Positions 45,437 to 54,353 of a stretch of DNA of 64,000 bases are shown here, piece by piece. Within the stretch, counting starts at the first letter, position 1; the number at the start of each line of letters is the position of its first letter. The notes under the pieces are model-generated. The model was given only the letters and a program-made list of their open reading frames with translations. It was not told where the DNA came from and searched no databases. A program made the translations under genes and the position numbers. The stretch is from positions 760,855-824,854 of the forward strand of contig NZ_JAHYSS010000003.1 in the NCBI RefSeq assembly GCF_019802255.1, given 5' to 3'. The DNA comes from Pedobacter polysacchareus. Its GTDB lineage: Bacteria; Bacteroidota; Bacteroidia; Sphingobacteriales; Sphingobacteriaceae.

Positions 45437-47284
45437 ATGTGCGGAATATTTGGAACCTTAAATTACCAGCTCCAGGTAAATGAGCAAGTCATATTTGAAG
45501 GTTTAGCGCATCGCGGACCGGATGAACAGGCTTTCGAAACTATCGACCAGCTGGTGATGTACCATACCCGGCTGGCCATCCAGGACCTTAGTCCGGCGGG
45601 CAGACAGCCGATGGAATACAATGGCTTACTGATGGTATTCAACGGAGAGATTTACAATCACCTGGAATTGAGAACAAAACACGGGTTGGAAGCTAGTTCT
45701 GGCTCTGATACCAGAACGATCCTGATGATGTTTGAAAAAATGGGTATGAAAATGCTGGAGGAGTTTGACGGGATGTTTGCTTTTGCCTTATATGACCTTA
45801 AAAACCGGAAGCTCTTCCTTGCCCGCGACCGTGCAGGAAAAAAGCCGCTGTACCTTTACCAAAAGGGTCAATGCTATATTTTTTCTTCGGAACTTTCCAT
45901 TTTAGCACGGATTGCAAAGCCAGAAATTGACCATCAGGCACTGGCAGATTATTTATATCTCGGTTATCATTACAGGGCAGCTACCCCCTATTTAAATGTT
46001 TCCGAATTAGAGAACGGACATTATCTGGAGATCGATACGCAGCAGCAAACCGCAAAAGATATCCAATGGTTCAATATGGAAGCAGCTTATCAAAAGAGCA
46101 GTCGGCTGAACCAGGAAGAAACACTTTCCAGACTGGATGAATTGCTGAATATCGCAGTTGCCCGCCGCCTGCACAGTTCGGACCTCCCTGTTGGTTCTTT
46201 TTTAAGCGGAGGTATTGACAGCGGACTGGTTACGGCAATGGCTGCCGGACAGGTCAATCAACTGCATACTTTTACCGTTAAAGTCCCAGGAATTTACGAT
46301 GAATCGGAACTTGCCGCTCAGGTCGCACAAAAATACGACACCAAACATACCTTGATTGAGCTGGACTTTTCAAACCTTAGAAACGACATAGAAAACATCC
46401 TTTCCGCACATGGAGAACCGAATTGTGACAACTCCGCCATCCCTAGTTATTATGTAGCAAAAGCGGCAAAACAGCACCTTAGTGTAGCTTTAAACGGCGA
46501 TGGTGCCGATGAATTATTTGCTGGTTACCGACGGTATGTCCCTTTTCTACACGTTGACTTTTTTAAGCCCAACAACCTGACCAGCATCAGTGCAAAAATC
46601 CTGGCCGGGATTTTACCGGTTGCGAATGAAAAGCAAAGTTATTACACCTATATCTATCGTCTATTAAAATTTGCCAGTTATACCAATATTTTAAAAATCT
46701 ATTGCTCAGCTTCTTCTGATCTGTTTGTAGGATTTGAAGATCAATTTTTGAAAAACCCTGTCATGAAGACCATCTCATCACATTTAAGGGCTATTAATAA
46801 ACTTCAGATTAGCCCTTTAAAGAAACTATTACTAATGGACTTTCAGTCTTTATTGTTCAGCAGGCTGCTCCCTAAAATGGACATCGCTACCATGGCACAT
46901 TCGCTGGAAGGAAGAAGTCCGTTTTTATCCAAAGAACTGCTGGAATTTGCTCCTGGTATTCCTGATTAATTCAAGATCAATCAGGTCACGACCAAATACC
47001 TATTACGGGAACTTGCAAGCAAGTATTTACCGAAAACCTTATTGCATCAACCTAAGCGAGGCTTTGAAATTCCCTTGAGAAAATGGGTAGATGAAGAGTT
47101 ACATGCCATCATCAGGGATTACCTGCTTGCCCCAAAACCACTCTATGAAAAAATCATCAAAAGAAGTTTTGTAGAGGCACTACTGGCTAAGAGAATCCAC
47201 ATCTCAGATGAAAGGAGGGCAAAAATCCTCTTCTGCATTTTCGGTATGGAAGTCTGGTACAGAAAATTAACGCGATCAAATTAA
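45437..47284 (+). pseudogene. asparagine-synthase-like amidotransferase, interrupted by in-frame TAA
   Basis: The same frame runs from 45437 to 47284 (615 codons) with one internal TAA at 46967-46969. The N-terminal glutaminase domain starts with the catalytic cysteine (MCGIFGTLNY) and has LAHRGPDEQAF, MVFNGEIYNHLEL and ALYDLKNRKLFLARDRAGKKPL. The synthetase domain has the ATP loop SFLSGGIDSGLVTAM (about 252-266) and LNGDGADELFAGYRRYVPF. After the stop the expected C-terminus continues (INQVTTKYLLRELASKYLP, HQPKRGFEIPLRKWVDEEL). Relatives in O-antigen clusters amidate uronic acids, which suits this locus. The stop removes about 105 residues needed by the fold, so the gene is either inactive, a sequencing error, or read through. 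A 12 bp direct repeat TTATCAAATCAT precedes the start. Confidence 0.85.
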
Positions 47285-47290
47285 ACATCA

Positions 47291-48289
47291 ATGAAAGTAT
47301 TAGTAACCGGCAGCGCCGGATTTATAGGATTCCACCTCACGCTGGCTTTATTACTGCGTGGAGATGAAGTGATTGGAATTGATAACATCAACGACTATTA
47401 TGAGGTCAGTTTGAAATATGCAAGACTGGCAGAAACAGGAATTTCGAAAGAAAGTATTGTTTATGGTGCTCCAACCCGCAGCAGCAGGCATGCTCAATAT
47501 ACGTTCATAAAATTAGCACTCAATGATCGCCGGCGAATGGAATTACTATTTGCCGGGCAAACCTTCGATGCGGTCTGTCATTTAGCTGCTCAGGCTGGGG
47601 TAAGGTACAGTTTAACAAATCCTCAGGCTTATATAGACTCCAACATCTATGGCTTTATGAACATCCTGGAAGGTTGTCGGAAATACCAGATCAAACACCT
47701 GGTTTATGCCAGCTCTTCCAGCGTTTACGGGCTCAATAAAGAACTGCCTTTCTCTACCACACAGGCAGCAGACCGGCCTGCATCTTTGTATGCCGCGACC
47801 AAAAAAAGCAATGAGCTGATGGCCCATGCCTATAGTCATCTGTTTGGTATTCCAACCACCGGACTGCGCTTTTTCACGGTTTACGGTCCCTGGGGAAGAC
47901 CAGATATGGCACTTTTTCTTTTCACCAGGGCTATTGAAAAAAGAGAGGCTTTGAAAGTTTTTAATTATGGGCTGATGAAAAGAGATTTCACTTATATCGA
48001 TGACATTATTTCGAGGATACTGCCATTGCTGGATAGCCCCAGCGCCACTGACCCCTACCGCATTCTCAATATAGGAAGGGGAAAGCCAATTTCCCTGTTT
48101 GATTTTATCACTGAGATCGAAAAAAATCTGGGCAAGAAAGCGATTCATCAACACCTCCCAATGCAGGACGGCGATGTGCTGGAAACCTGGGCCGATGTGA
48201 CACAACTGGAGCTTATATGCGGCCGGCATCCCTGGGTATCCACTGAAGAAGGGGTGAGAAAATTTATAGAATGGTATAAAACTTACTAA
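47291..48289 (+). CDS. NAD-dependent nucleotide-sugar epimerase, UDP-glucuronate 4-epimerase-like
   Basis: A 332-residue short-chain dehydrogenase/reductase. The NAD loop is VTGSAGFIGFHLTLALL, followed by GIDNINDYYEVSLKYARL, HLAAQAGVRYSLTNPQAYID, ASSSSVYGLNKELPFS and the catalytic YAATKKSNE (Tyr about 166). FFTVYGPWGRPDMALFLFTR is the combination typical of UDP-glucuronate 4-epimerases, which make UDP-galacturonate. It sits between the asparagine-synthase-like gene and a pectate lyase, supporting a galacturonic acid product. Confidence 0.88.
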   Translation: MKVLVTGSAGFIGFHLTLALLLRGDEVIGIDNINDYYEVSLKYARLAETGISKESIVYGAPTRSSRHAQYTFIKLALNDRRRMELLFAGQTFDAVCHLAAQAGVRYSLTNPQAYIDSNIYGFMNILEGCRKYQIKHLVYASSSSVYGLNKELPFSTTQAADRPASLYAATKKSNELMAHAYSHLFGIPTTGLRFFTVYGPWGRPDMALFLFTRAIEKREALKVFNYGLMKRDFTYIDDIISRILPLLDSPSATDPYRILNIGRGKPISLFDFITEIEKNLGKKAIHQHLPMQDGDVLETWADVTQLELICGRHPWVSTEEGVRKFIEWYKTY

Positions 48290-48301
48290 ATCCAACCTGG
48301 C

Positions 48302-49270
48302 ATGTACACCTTATTACTCTCCTTACTGGTCCTCTCCTACACTGCTAATTTTGGAGGTACAGGATTGAAAAAAAGCGCCTTTATGGGTTTGGCCCAGCAG
48401 CAGATCATTGGTTTTGCCGGAATGGAAGGCGGCACTACCGGGGGCGGAAAAGGCCTGGAAATTGAAGTCAAAACGCTGGCAGCCTTAAAAGCAGCAGCGG
48501 CAGCGGAACAACCACTGATCATTCACTTTTCAGGGCAGCTCAAAGGAACAGGTTTTATCCGCGTCAAATCCAACAAAACGATGATTGGCAGCAGCGGTTC
48601 CTATTTAGAAGGCATCGGTTTGCTCATTTATGGAGATCACAATGTGATCATTAGAAATATGACGATACGCAAAGTTGTACAATACTCCAACATTGTAATT
48701 AAAGAAGGTGCTCACCATGTTTGGATAGACCATTGCAGTTTATCATCTGATCGGGACCATGGCTGGTCGCATTACGACGGATTGCTGGATGTGGGTAACC
48801 AGGCCGATTATGTGACCTTATCCTGGAACAAACTACACGATAACCACAAAGCAATGCTGATTGGTTTTGGGGATGAAAACACTGATGATTTTGGACGTTT
48901 AAGAGTGACCGTCTATAAAAATTACTTCTACAACATTTCAGAACGGCAGCCGGGGGTAAGATTTGGACAAGTGCATGTTTTCAATAATTACCTGAAAGAT
49001 GGCAGCGGTTATGGCATTGGCTCCACCATGGAAGCCACGGTAAGAACAGACCATAATTACTTTGAAAACATCGTTCATCCTATCAGGACAAATTTCAACA
49101 GCAAGCCTGGCTTTTTGGTGGCTGCTTCCGGAAATTTCTATAAAAACTGCGGCAAAAACATCATCACTACCGGAGTTTGTATCTGGAATGCCCCTTATTC
49201 TTATCGGCAGGAATTGCTGCCCGTTTCGGAAGTCCCGCAGACTATACTTCGTGGTGCAGGGGCTAAATAA
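48302..49270 (+). CDS. pectate lyase, polysaccharide lyase family 1
   Basis: 322 residues with an N-terminal hydrophobic leader that may act as a signal peptide (MYTLLLSLLVLSYTANFGG). The right-handed beta-helix shows the PL1 sequence order: NHVWIDHCSLSSD-like (HHVWIDHCSLSSD), YDGLLDVGNQADYVTLSWN, KLHDNHKAMLIGFGDE and the catalytic-Arg region ISERQPGVRFGQVHVFNNYL. PL1 enzymes cleave alpha-1,4-galacturonan by beta-elimination using Ca2+. Within this locus it is placed like the lyases in other polysaccharide operons, which clear misdirected polymer from the periplasm or trim chains. Confidence 0.9.
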   Translation: MYTLLLSLLVLSYTANFGGTGLKKSAFMGLAQQQIIGFAGMEGGTTGGGKGLEIEVKTLAALKAAAAAEQPLIIHFSGQLKGTGFIRVKSNKTMIGSSGSYLEGIGLLIYGDHNVIIRNMTIRKVVQYSNIVIKEGAHHVWIDHCSLSSDRDHGWSHYDGLLDVGNQADYVTLSWNKLHDNHKAMLIGFGDENTDDFGRLRVTVYKNYFYNISERQPGVRFGQVHVFNNYLKDGSGYGIGSTMEATVRTDHNYFENIVHPIRTNFNSKPGFLVAASGNFYKNCGKNIITTGVCIWNAPYSYRQELLPVSEVPQTILRGAGAK

Positions 49271-49325
49271 CCTATAGCCAGATCTCAAAATACGCGCTTA
49301 CCTGATTTAAGGTCAAGGAATAAAT

Positions 49326-50486
49326 ATGGAACATAAAAGAAAAAAGATCCTGATCATTTGCGATGCTTCAGATACTTTACTGAATTTCCGTGGTCAGCTG
49401 ATGGCTGCTTTGCTGATTCATAATGACCTGACCGTATTTTGCCCTGCTATTAAACGGAAAGAGATCAGGGATGCACTCTCAGATATGGGCGTCCTCATTG
49501 AAGAAAATGATTTAAAATCTAGCAAGATCGCCCTCCTATCTGATTTAAAATACCTGCGCAGTCTTTATCGTCTGATCAAGCGCACACATCCGGATTTAGT
49601 TTTCCCTTATGCATTCAAACCTGTCATTTATGGAACACTGGTGGCCAGATATTGCGGGATTAAAAGGATAACTCCTATGCTGACTGGCCTCGGTTACAAT
49701 TTCAGCGATGCAAATCCCCGCAGAAAATGGTGGAGTATCATCACGAGAAATCTGCTGAAAATCGCCTTATGGCCTCATCCTTCTTTAAGGGTCATCTTTC
49801 AGAATAAGGATGATTTAAAACTGCTGATGCACAAAAAGATCATTAGAAAAAGCGCATCGGCTTATGTAGTGAATGGCTCTGGCGTAGACCTACAGCATTA
49901 CCGTTACAGTGTACCGGTGCAGGAGCCCATGAATTTCCTGATGATTTCCAGATTGATCAATGCAAAAGGCGTCCGCGAATATTATGAAGCGGCAAAGCGT
50001 ATGAGGGCAATATTTCCAGAAGCGCGGTTTAAACTGATCGGCCCGGATGAAGACAATGTTGATTCCATCGACCGGGCACTTTATCAGGAAATTAAATCCT
50101 GCAGAATCATTGAATATTATGGGGCAGTAAATGATGTCCGCCCCTATATCAGAAATGCAGGCGTAGTGGTATTGCCCTCCTATTATGGCGAGGGTGTCCC
50201 AAGGTCCCTGCTGGAGGCGATGGCAATGGGCAGGGCCATTATTACCTGCGATACTACGGGTTGTAAAGAAACGGTTAGCCATGGCCATCACTCATCCAGG
50301 GCGTTTTCCAATGGGATTTTAATTCCGATCCGTGATACTAATGCTTTGGTTACCGCAATGACTTATTTTATGAAACATACACAAGACATCATTCAATTTG
50401 GCTGGAATGGCCGGGCACTCGCAGCAGAGAAATTCGATGTGCATCAGGTCAATGCCAGAATGCTCCATATTCTTCAGGACGCTTAA
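49326..50486 (+). CDS. family 4 glycosyltransferase
   Basis: 386 residues, GT-B. The N-terminal ILIICDASDTLLNFRGQLMA, VFPYAFKPVIYGTLVARYCG and TPMLTGLGYNFSDA resemble the N-acetylgalactosaminyl-type transferases (PglA/CapM-like) that act on lipid-linked sugars. The donor site is LPSYYGEGVPRSLLEAMAMG. It would add a hexosamine or related residue. Precedes the FemAB-like gene by 12 bp. Confidence 0.9.
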   Translation: MEHKRKKILIICDASDTLLNFRGQLMAALLIHNDLTVFCPAIKRKEIRDALSDMGVLIEENDLKSSKIALLSDLKYLRSLYRLIKRTHPDLVFPYAFKPVIYGTLVARYCGIKRITPMLTGLGYNFSDANPRRKWWSIITRNLLKIALWPHPSLRVIFQNKDDLKLLMHKKIIRKSASAYVVNGSGVDLQHYRYSVPVQEPMNFLMISRLINAKGVREYYEAAKRMRAIFPEARFKLIGPDEDNVDSIDRALYQEIKSCRIIEYYGAVNDVRPYIRNAGVVVLPSYYGEGVPRSLLEAMAMGRAIITCDTTGCKETVSHGHHSSRAFSNGILIPIRDTNALVTAMTYFMKHTQDIIQFGWNGRALAAEKFDVHQVNARMLHILQDA

Positions 50487-50498
50487 ATCAACCGAACC

Positions 50499-51524
50499 AT
50501 GACTTATCAATTGATCACCATCCGTCAGCATTTTGAATGGGTGTCTCTGGTACAACGTTCCTTACACCATGATTTTTACCATACCTGGCATTATCATTCG
50601 CTAAATACAGACACTGAGCCCCTACTTTTCGTTTATCAGCAAGGCGATATTTTCATTGCCATCCCATTACTCAAAAGAAAAATTGAGAACAGTGATTTAT
50701 ACGACCTGACTTCCGTTTATGGTTATACTGGGCCGATTTCCAACCAATGCATGGATCTGCTAGATGACCAGACACTGGAAAACTTTAAGGAAGCTTTTCT
50801 GGATTTCATGAAAACTTCGTCTTGTGTTTGTGTCTTTTGCAGGCTCCATCCTTTTCTGCGGCAAGAACGGCTGCTGGAACGGATTGTAGGGATACGTGCA
50901 AATGGCCAGACAGTGGTCATTGATCTTCGGCTTTCTATTGAGGCACAGCGACTAAATTATGAACGTAGGCTGGCCAGAAAGATCAGACAACTGAGAACAC
51001 TGAATTTTGAAATCCGGGAGGCGGACTCTTCAGAAGACATCAAAGCTTTTTCTGCGATGTATCTGGAGAACATGAAGAGAAATGGGGCCAATGAGCGCTA
51101 TTTATACCAGGAGCCTTATTTCAGAAAACTATTGAATACCCAGGAAGACAATTGCAAATTGATCCTGGTTTATGACCAGGGAAAGCCCATTTGCGGCAAC
51201 ATCATCACTTATACAAAATACTTCATTAGAAATCATTTATCAGCCACAGCAAATGCTTATATCTCTCTTTCCCCCAGCAAATTGATCATCGATGAAATCA
51301 GTCTGTTGGCACGTGAACGGGGTATCCGCTATTACCATTTAGGAGGTGGTTTAAGCGGCCAGGCGGACTCTTTATTTCAATTCAAATCTGCATTTTCTAA
51401 CCTGGTAATGGACGATAAAACCTGGCGTTTCATCGCCGATCCGCTGAACTATCGAGCTTTAGTGGAAGCCAGATCTAAAGATAAACCAAGTCCATTTTTT
51501 CCACTTTACCGAGATGAAAGATGA
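50499..51524 (+). CDS. FemAB/GNAT-like acyltransferase, paralogue 1
   Basis: 341 residues, soluble, built on the double-GNAT fold of FemAB/lipid-II aminoacyltransferase-like proteins: HDFYHTWHYHSLNTDTEPLL, DLTSVYGYTGPISNQ, and the C-terminal YYHLGGGLSGQADSLFQFKS, the usual FemAB-like GG-K-S segment. Such proteins move acyl or aminoacyl groups to cell-wall or sugar amines. It is strongly related to the gene at 53,312 throughout. Overlaps the PhyH gene by 4 bp. The substrate here is unknown; modification of an amino sugar in the polymer is a fair guess. Confidence 0.8.
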   Translation: MTYQLITIRQHFEWVSLVQRSLHHDFYHTWHYHSLNTDTEPLLFVYQQGDIFIAIPLLKRKIENSDLYDLTSVYGYTGPISNQCMDLLDDQTLENFKEAFLDFMKTSSCVCVFCRLHPFLRQERLLERIVGIRANGQTVVIDLRLSIEAQRLNYERRLARKIRQLRTLNFEIREADSSEDIKAFSAMYLENMKRNGANERYLYQEPYFRKLLNTQEDNCKLILVYDQGKPICGNIITYTKYFIRNHLSATANAYISLSPSKLIIDEISLLARERGIRYYHLGGGLSGQADSLFQFKSAFSNLVMDDKTWRFIADPLNYRALVEARSKDKPSPFFPLYRDER

Positions 51525-52324
51525 AAAATAATTATACCTATAAATTCGAAAACACGAAAGAATTTGAGACCGCTATGGACAAGTATGGCTGGTTGATTTA
51601 TGACGAAGTTGTTCCACTTGCCTTTATAGAAGAGATCAATGCCGACCTGGAAGCAGCTTATCGCTTAAGAAGAACTATTCAAAAGAAAAATGGCATTGAA
51701 GAAGATATGAAAGGCACCCTTCACCATTTACTGGAGCCAGGTAATTTCGGATTTGAATTGCTCAGTCAGCTGTATTGTGACGCTCAAATCAGGCATTTTC
51801 TTAAAGGAAATTATATCCTTAATGGCATCAACGGAGTGATCAATTTACACCATGCCCATCCCTATGTGCAAAAGGTGCATCGCGACATGAGGAGTTTTAC
51901 AGGTTCGCTGAAGCTGATGATCCAGATGATCGTTTTACTGGATGATTTTACGCTGGACAATGGGGCTACGTTTTTCTTATCAGGTTCTCATAAAACAGAC
52001 ACTAAACCCAATGAATTGAAATTCTTTGGAAAAGCAGACCGTGCAGTTGCGAAAAAGGGCAGCATCATCCTATTCGATTCCCTGATATGGCATGCCGCAG
52101 GAAAAAACTACACGGATATACCAAGGCGGGCATTGACGCTCAGTTTTACCGTTCCTTATTTCAAGCAGCAGCTAGATTACCCGCGATTTCTAGGTTATGA
52201 AGCCGGAGAAAACTTTTCCGAAGAAATGAGACAGATCATCGGCTATAATGCCAGGGTTCCTGCCAATCTCTATGAGTATTACCAACTTCCGAATCGTCGG
52301 ATGTACCAACCAGGACAAGGCTAA
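51521..52324 (+). CDS. phytanoyl-CoA dioxygenase (PhyH) family oxygenase
   Basis: 267 residues, soluble. The Fe(II)/2-oxoglutarate facial triad is visible: His-x-Asp in VQKVHRDMRSFTG (about 117-120) and the distal His in SLIWHAAGKNYT (about 189), followed by the 2-oxoglutarate-binding Arg in RRALTLSF. Family members hydroxylate small molecules or amino-acid/sugar derivatives. Its stop/start overlap with the FemAB-like gene on the left suggests that it acts on the same acyl or sugar group. The actual substrate is not known. Confidence 0.85.
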   Translation: MKNNYTYKFENTKEFETAMDKYGWLIYDEVVPLAFIEEINADLEAAYRLRRTIQKKNGIEEDMKGTLHHLLEPGNFGFELLSQLYCDAQIRHFLKGNYILNGINGVINLHHAHPYVQKVHRDMRSFTGSLKLMIQMIVLLDDFTLDNGATFFLSGSHKTDTKPNELKFFGKADRAVAKKGSIILFDSLIWHAAGKNYTDIPRRALTLSFTVPYFKQQLDYPRFLGYEAGENFSEEMRQIIGYNARVPANLYEYYQLPNRRMYQPGQG

Positions 52325-52355
52325 TTTTCAATCAAAAAGAAGAAAGAAAAAGAAT

Positions 52356-53315
52356 ATGTATACAGAAGGAAAAACCATCGGCGGTTATCTAGAACTGCAA
52401 CTCCCTGAGGGCAAACCACACTACCCTTTATTCATTCCCTTAAACACAGGCAGAAATGCCTTTGAATATCTTCTGCGGATCAAAAAATACGATTTGGTGT
52501 ACTTACCTTTTTTCAGTTGTGAGGTATTGATGGAACCTTTGCAGCGGTTAAGAATCCCCTATCGGTTTTACCATATTGACGAGCAGCTGAATCCTATTTT
52601 AGATTTTGAACGGGAGGCAAACTCCTGTTTAATGTATCCAAATTACTTCGGAATCAAGACAGATACCGTCCGCAGTTTAGCTGCTCAGGAAGAAAACCTG
52701 ATCATAGACAATGCGCAGGCATTTTTCCAGGAGCCTATAGCGGGACTGGATACTTTTTACTCCTGCAGGAAGTTTTTTGGCGTTCCCGATGGCGCTTATC
52801 TGTACACGGAAAGCAATACGCGGCTTTCCCTGGAAAGCGACATTTCTGCTTACCGCTGTTCTCATTTGATCAAGAGTATTGACTTAAGTATAGAGATCGG
52901 TTATCATGATTATTTGAAAAACAATATTGCACTTGGGAATAGCGCGATCAAGAAAATGTCGGTCCTGAGCCGGCGCATGTTACGTGGGATTGATTATGAA
53001 GCATGCCGCAGGGCCAGAAATGAAAACTTCCAGCATTTACACGCTGCTTTTTCAGAGATCAATGAACTGACTATAGCCTTGAAAGACATAGATGGCCCAA
53101 TGGTTTATCCTTTACTCCTTTCTAAAAAAGGACTGCGGGCTGACCTCATTGCAAAGAAGATTTTTGTAGCCAGTTACTGGCCAAATGTACTGGAATGTAC
53201 CACTGAAGAGATGTTTGAACATTACCTGGCCACAAACCTGATTGCCTTACCTATAGACCACCGTTATTCCCTTAAAGAAATGGATCATCTCATTCAAATC
53301 ATCAGTCTGCTATGA
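52356..53315 (+). CDS. PLP-dependent DegT-like protein of unknown substrate
   Basis: About 319 residues from the ATG at 52356 (frame opens earlier inside the PhyH gene). It has a shortened aminotransferase-like plan: FIPLNTGRNAFEYLLRIKKY, YLPFFSCEVLMEPLQRL, LIIDNAQAFF (the PLP-pyridine aspartate) and the putative PLP lysine in SCRKFFGVPDGAYLYTE. The sequence is clearly distant from the two standard sugar aminotransferases in the locus. It overlaps the second FemAB-like gene by 4 bp. It may transaminate or activate the group attached by the FemAB-like enzymes. Confidence 0.72.
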   Translation: MYTEGKTIGGYLELQLPEGKPHYPLFIPLNTGRNAFEYLLRIKKYDLVYLPFFSCEVLMEPLQRLRIPYRFYHIDEQLNPILDFEREANSCLMYPNYFGIKTDTVRSLAAQEENLIIDNAQAFFQEPIAGLDTFYSCRKFFGVPDGAYLYTESNTRLSLESDISAYRCSHLIKSIDLSIEIGYHDYLKNNIALGNSAIKKMSVLSRRMLRGIDYEACRRARNENFQHLHAAFSEINELTIALKDIDGPMVYPLLLSKKGLRADLIAKKIFVASYWPNVLECTTEEMFEHYLATNLIALPIDHRYSLKEMDHLIQIISLL

Positions 53316-54343
53316 AAAGATTAATTAAGTTATTTGAAAAAGAAAATTGGAAGTATTATGTAGGAAATTCCTTACAGCACGACTTTTACCATACCTGGCA
53401 TTACCATTCGCTGGATGTGGTTGGTGAACCTTTGCTTTTCGTTTATGAGGAAGCAGACAATTACCTTGCTTTTCCACTGATCAAAAGAAAAATTCCGGGT
53501 TCTAAATATTTCGATCTGACTTCTGTTTATGGTTATACGGGTCCGATTTCCAATCAGAAATTCAGCGAGCTGGGCAGCGATTTTCTGGAAAACTTCAGTT
53601 TGTCTTTTCTGGAATTTTTGGAAGAAGATAAGATTGTGTCCGTATTTTCCAGGCTACATCCATTTTTCGACCAAAGGTTAGCCTTATCAAGATTAGGAGG
53701 AATTCATTCTAATGGAAAAACGGTAGCGATAGACCTGACTGTAACTATTGAGGAGCAGCGTAAAAAATACCATCGGAGTTTGCGGGGAAAAATCAATCAG
53801 CTGAAACGAAAAGGCTATGAAGTCAGGGAGTCCGCTGAGCTGGAAGATCTGGATATATTTGCCAATATCTATACAGAAAACATGAAAAGGATTGGCGCCA
53901 CAGACAGCTACCTTTTTCCGGGATCTTACTTCAGGGCGCTCTATAATTCAGATGAATTAAACAGCAAATTACTGCTGGTTTACCTGAACAACCAAGCGGT
54001 ATCCGGCGCTTATATTGTGTGCACGAATGACATCATACAAGCCCATCTGTTAGGCACACTTACGGAGTACTTACCAGATTCTCCAGCCAAGCTGCTCACA
54101 GATGAGATCACGCTGATTGGGCGAAAAATGGGGGCTCATTATTTTCATCTTGGCGGCGGATTGAACTTCAAAAAAGACTCTCTTTTCGAGTGGAAAGCCT
54201 GCTTTTCAGACCTGATTCTTGATTTCAGCAGCTGGAGATATATTGCCAATCCCAAAGTTTATGATGCACTGCTGAAAATGCAGAAAATCAACCCTGAAAC
54301 CGACATTGACTTTTTTCCTTTATACCGCTACAAACCTTCTTAA
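53312..54343 (+). CDS. FemAB/GNAT-like acyltransferase, paralogue 2
   Basis: 343 residues, a clear paralogue of the protein at 50,499: shared blocks HDFYHTWHYHSL, DLTSVYGYTGPISNQ, ENMKR and FHLGGGLNFKKDSLFEWK in the same order. Divergence is spread along the whole length, so this is not a recent duplication. Two enzymes of this kind flanking a PLP protein and a dioxygenase imply two related acylation steps. Substrate unknown. Confidence 0.8.
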   Translation: MKRLIKLFEKENWKYYVGNSLQHDFYHTWHYHSLDVVGEPLLFVYEEADNYLAFPLIKRKIPGSKYFDLTSVYGYTGPISNQKFSELGSDFLENFSLSFLEFLEEDKIVSVFSRLHPFFDQRLALSRLGGIHSNGKTVAIDLTVTIEEQRKKYHRSLRGKINQLKRKGYEVRESAELEDLDIFANIYTENMKRIGATDSYLFPGSYFRALYNSDELNSKLLLVYLNNQAVSGAYIVCTNDIIQAHLLGTLTEYLPDSPAKLLTDEITLIGRKMGAHYFHLGGGLNFKKDSLFEWKACFSDLILDFSSWRYIANPKVYDALLKMQKINPETDIDFFPLYRYKPS

Positions 54344-54353
54344 ACCGCAATAC

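Noticed and set aside
46970..47041. Selenocysteine- or pyrrolysine-type recoding at the asparagine-synthase stop
   Set aside because: The codon is TAA, which is used by neither system, and the aligned position is not catalytic.
47612..48295. 227-codon minus-strand ORF
   Set aside because: Antisense shadow of the epimerase gene, whose own frame shows all catalytic motifs.
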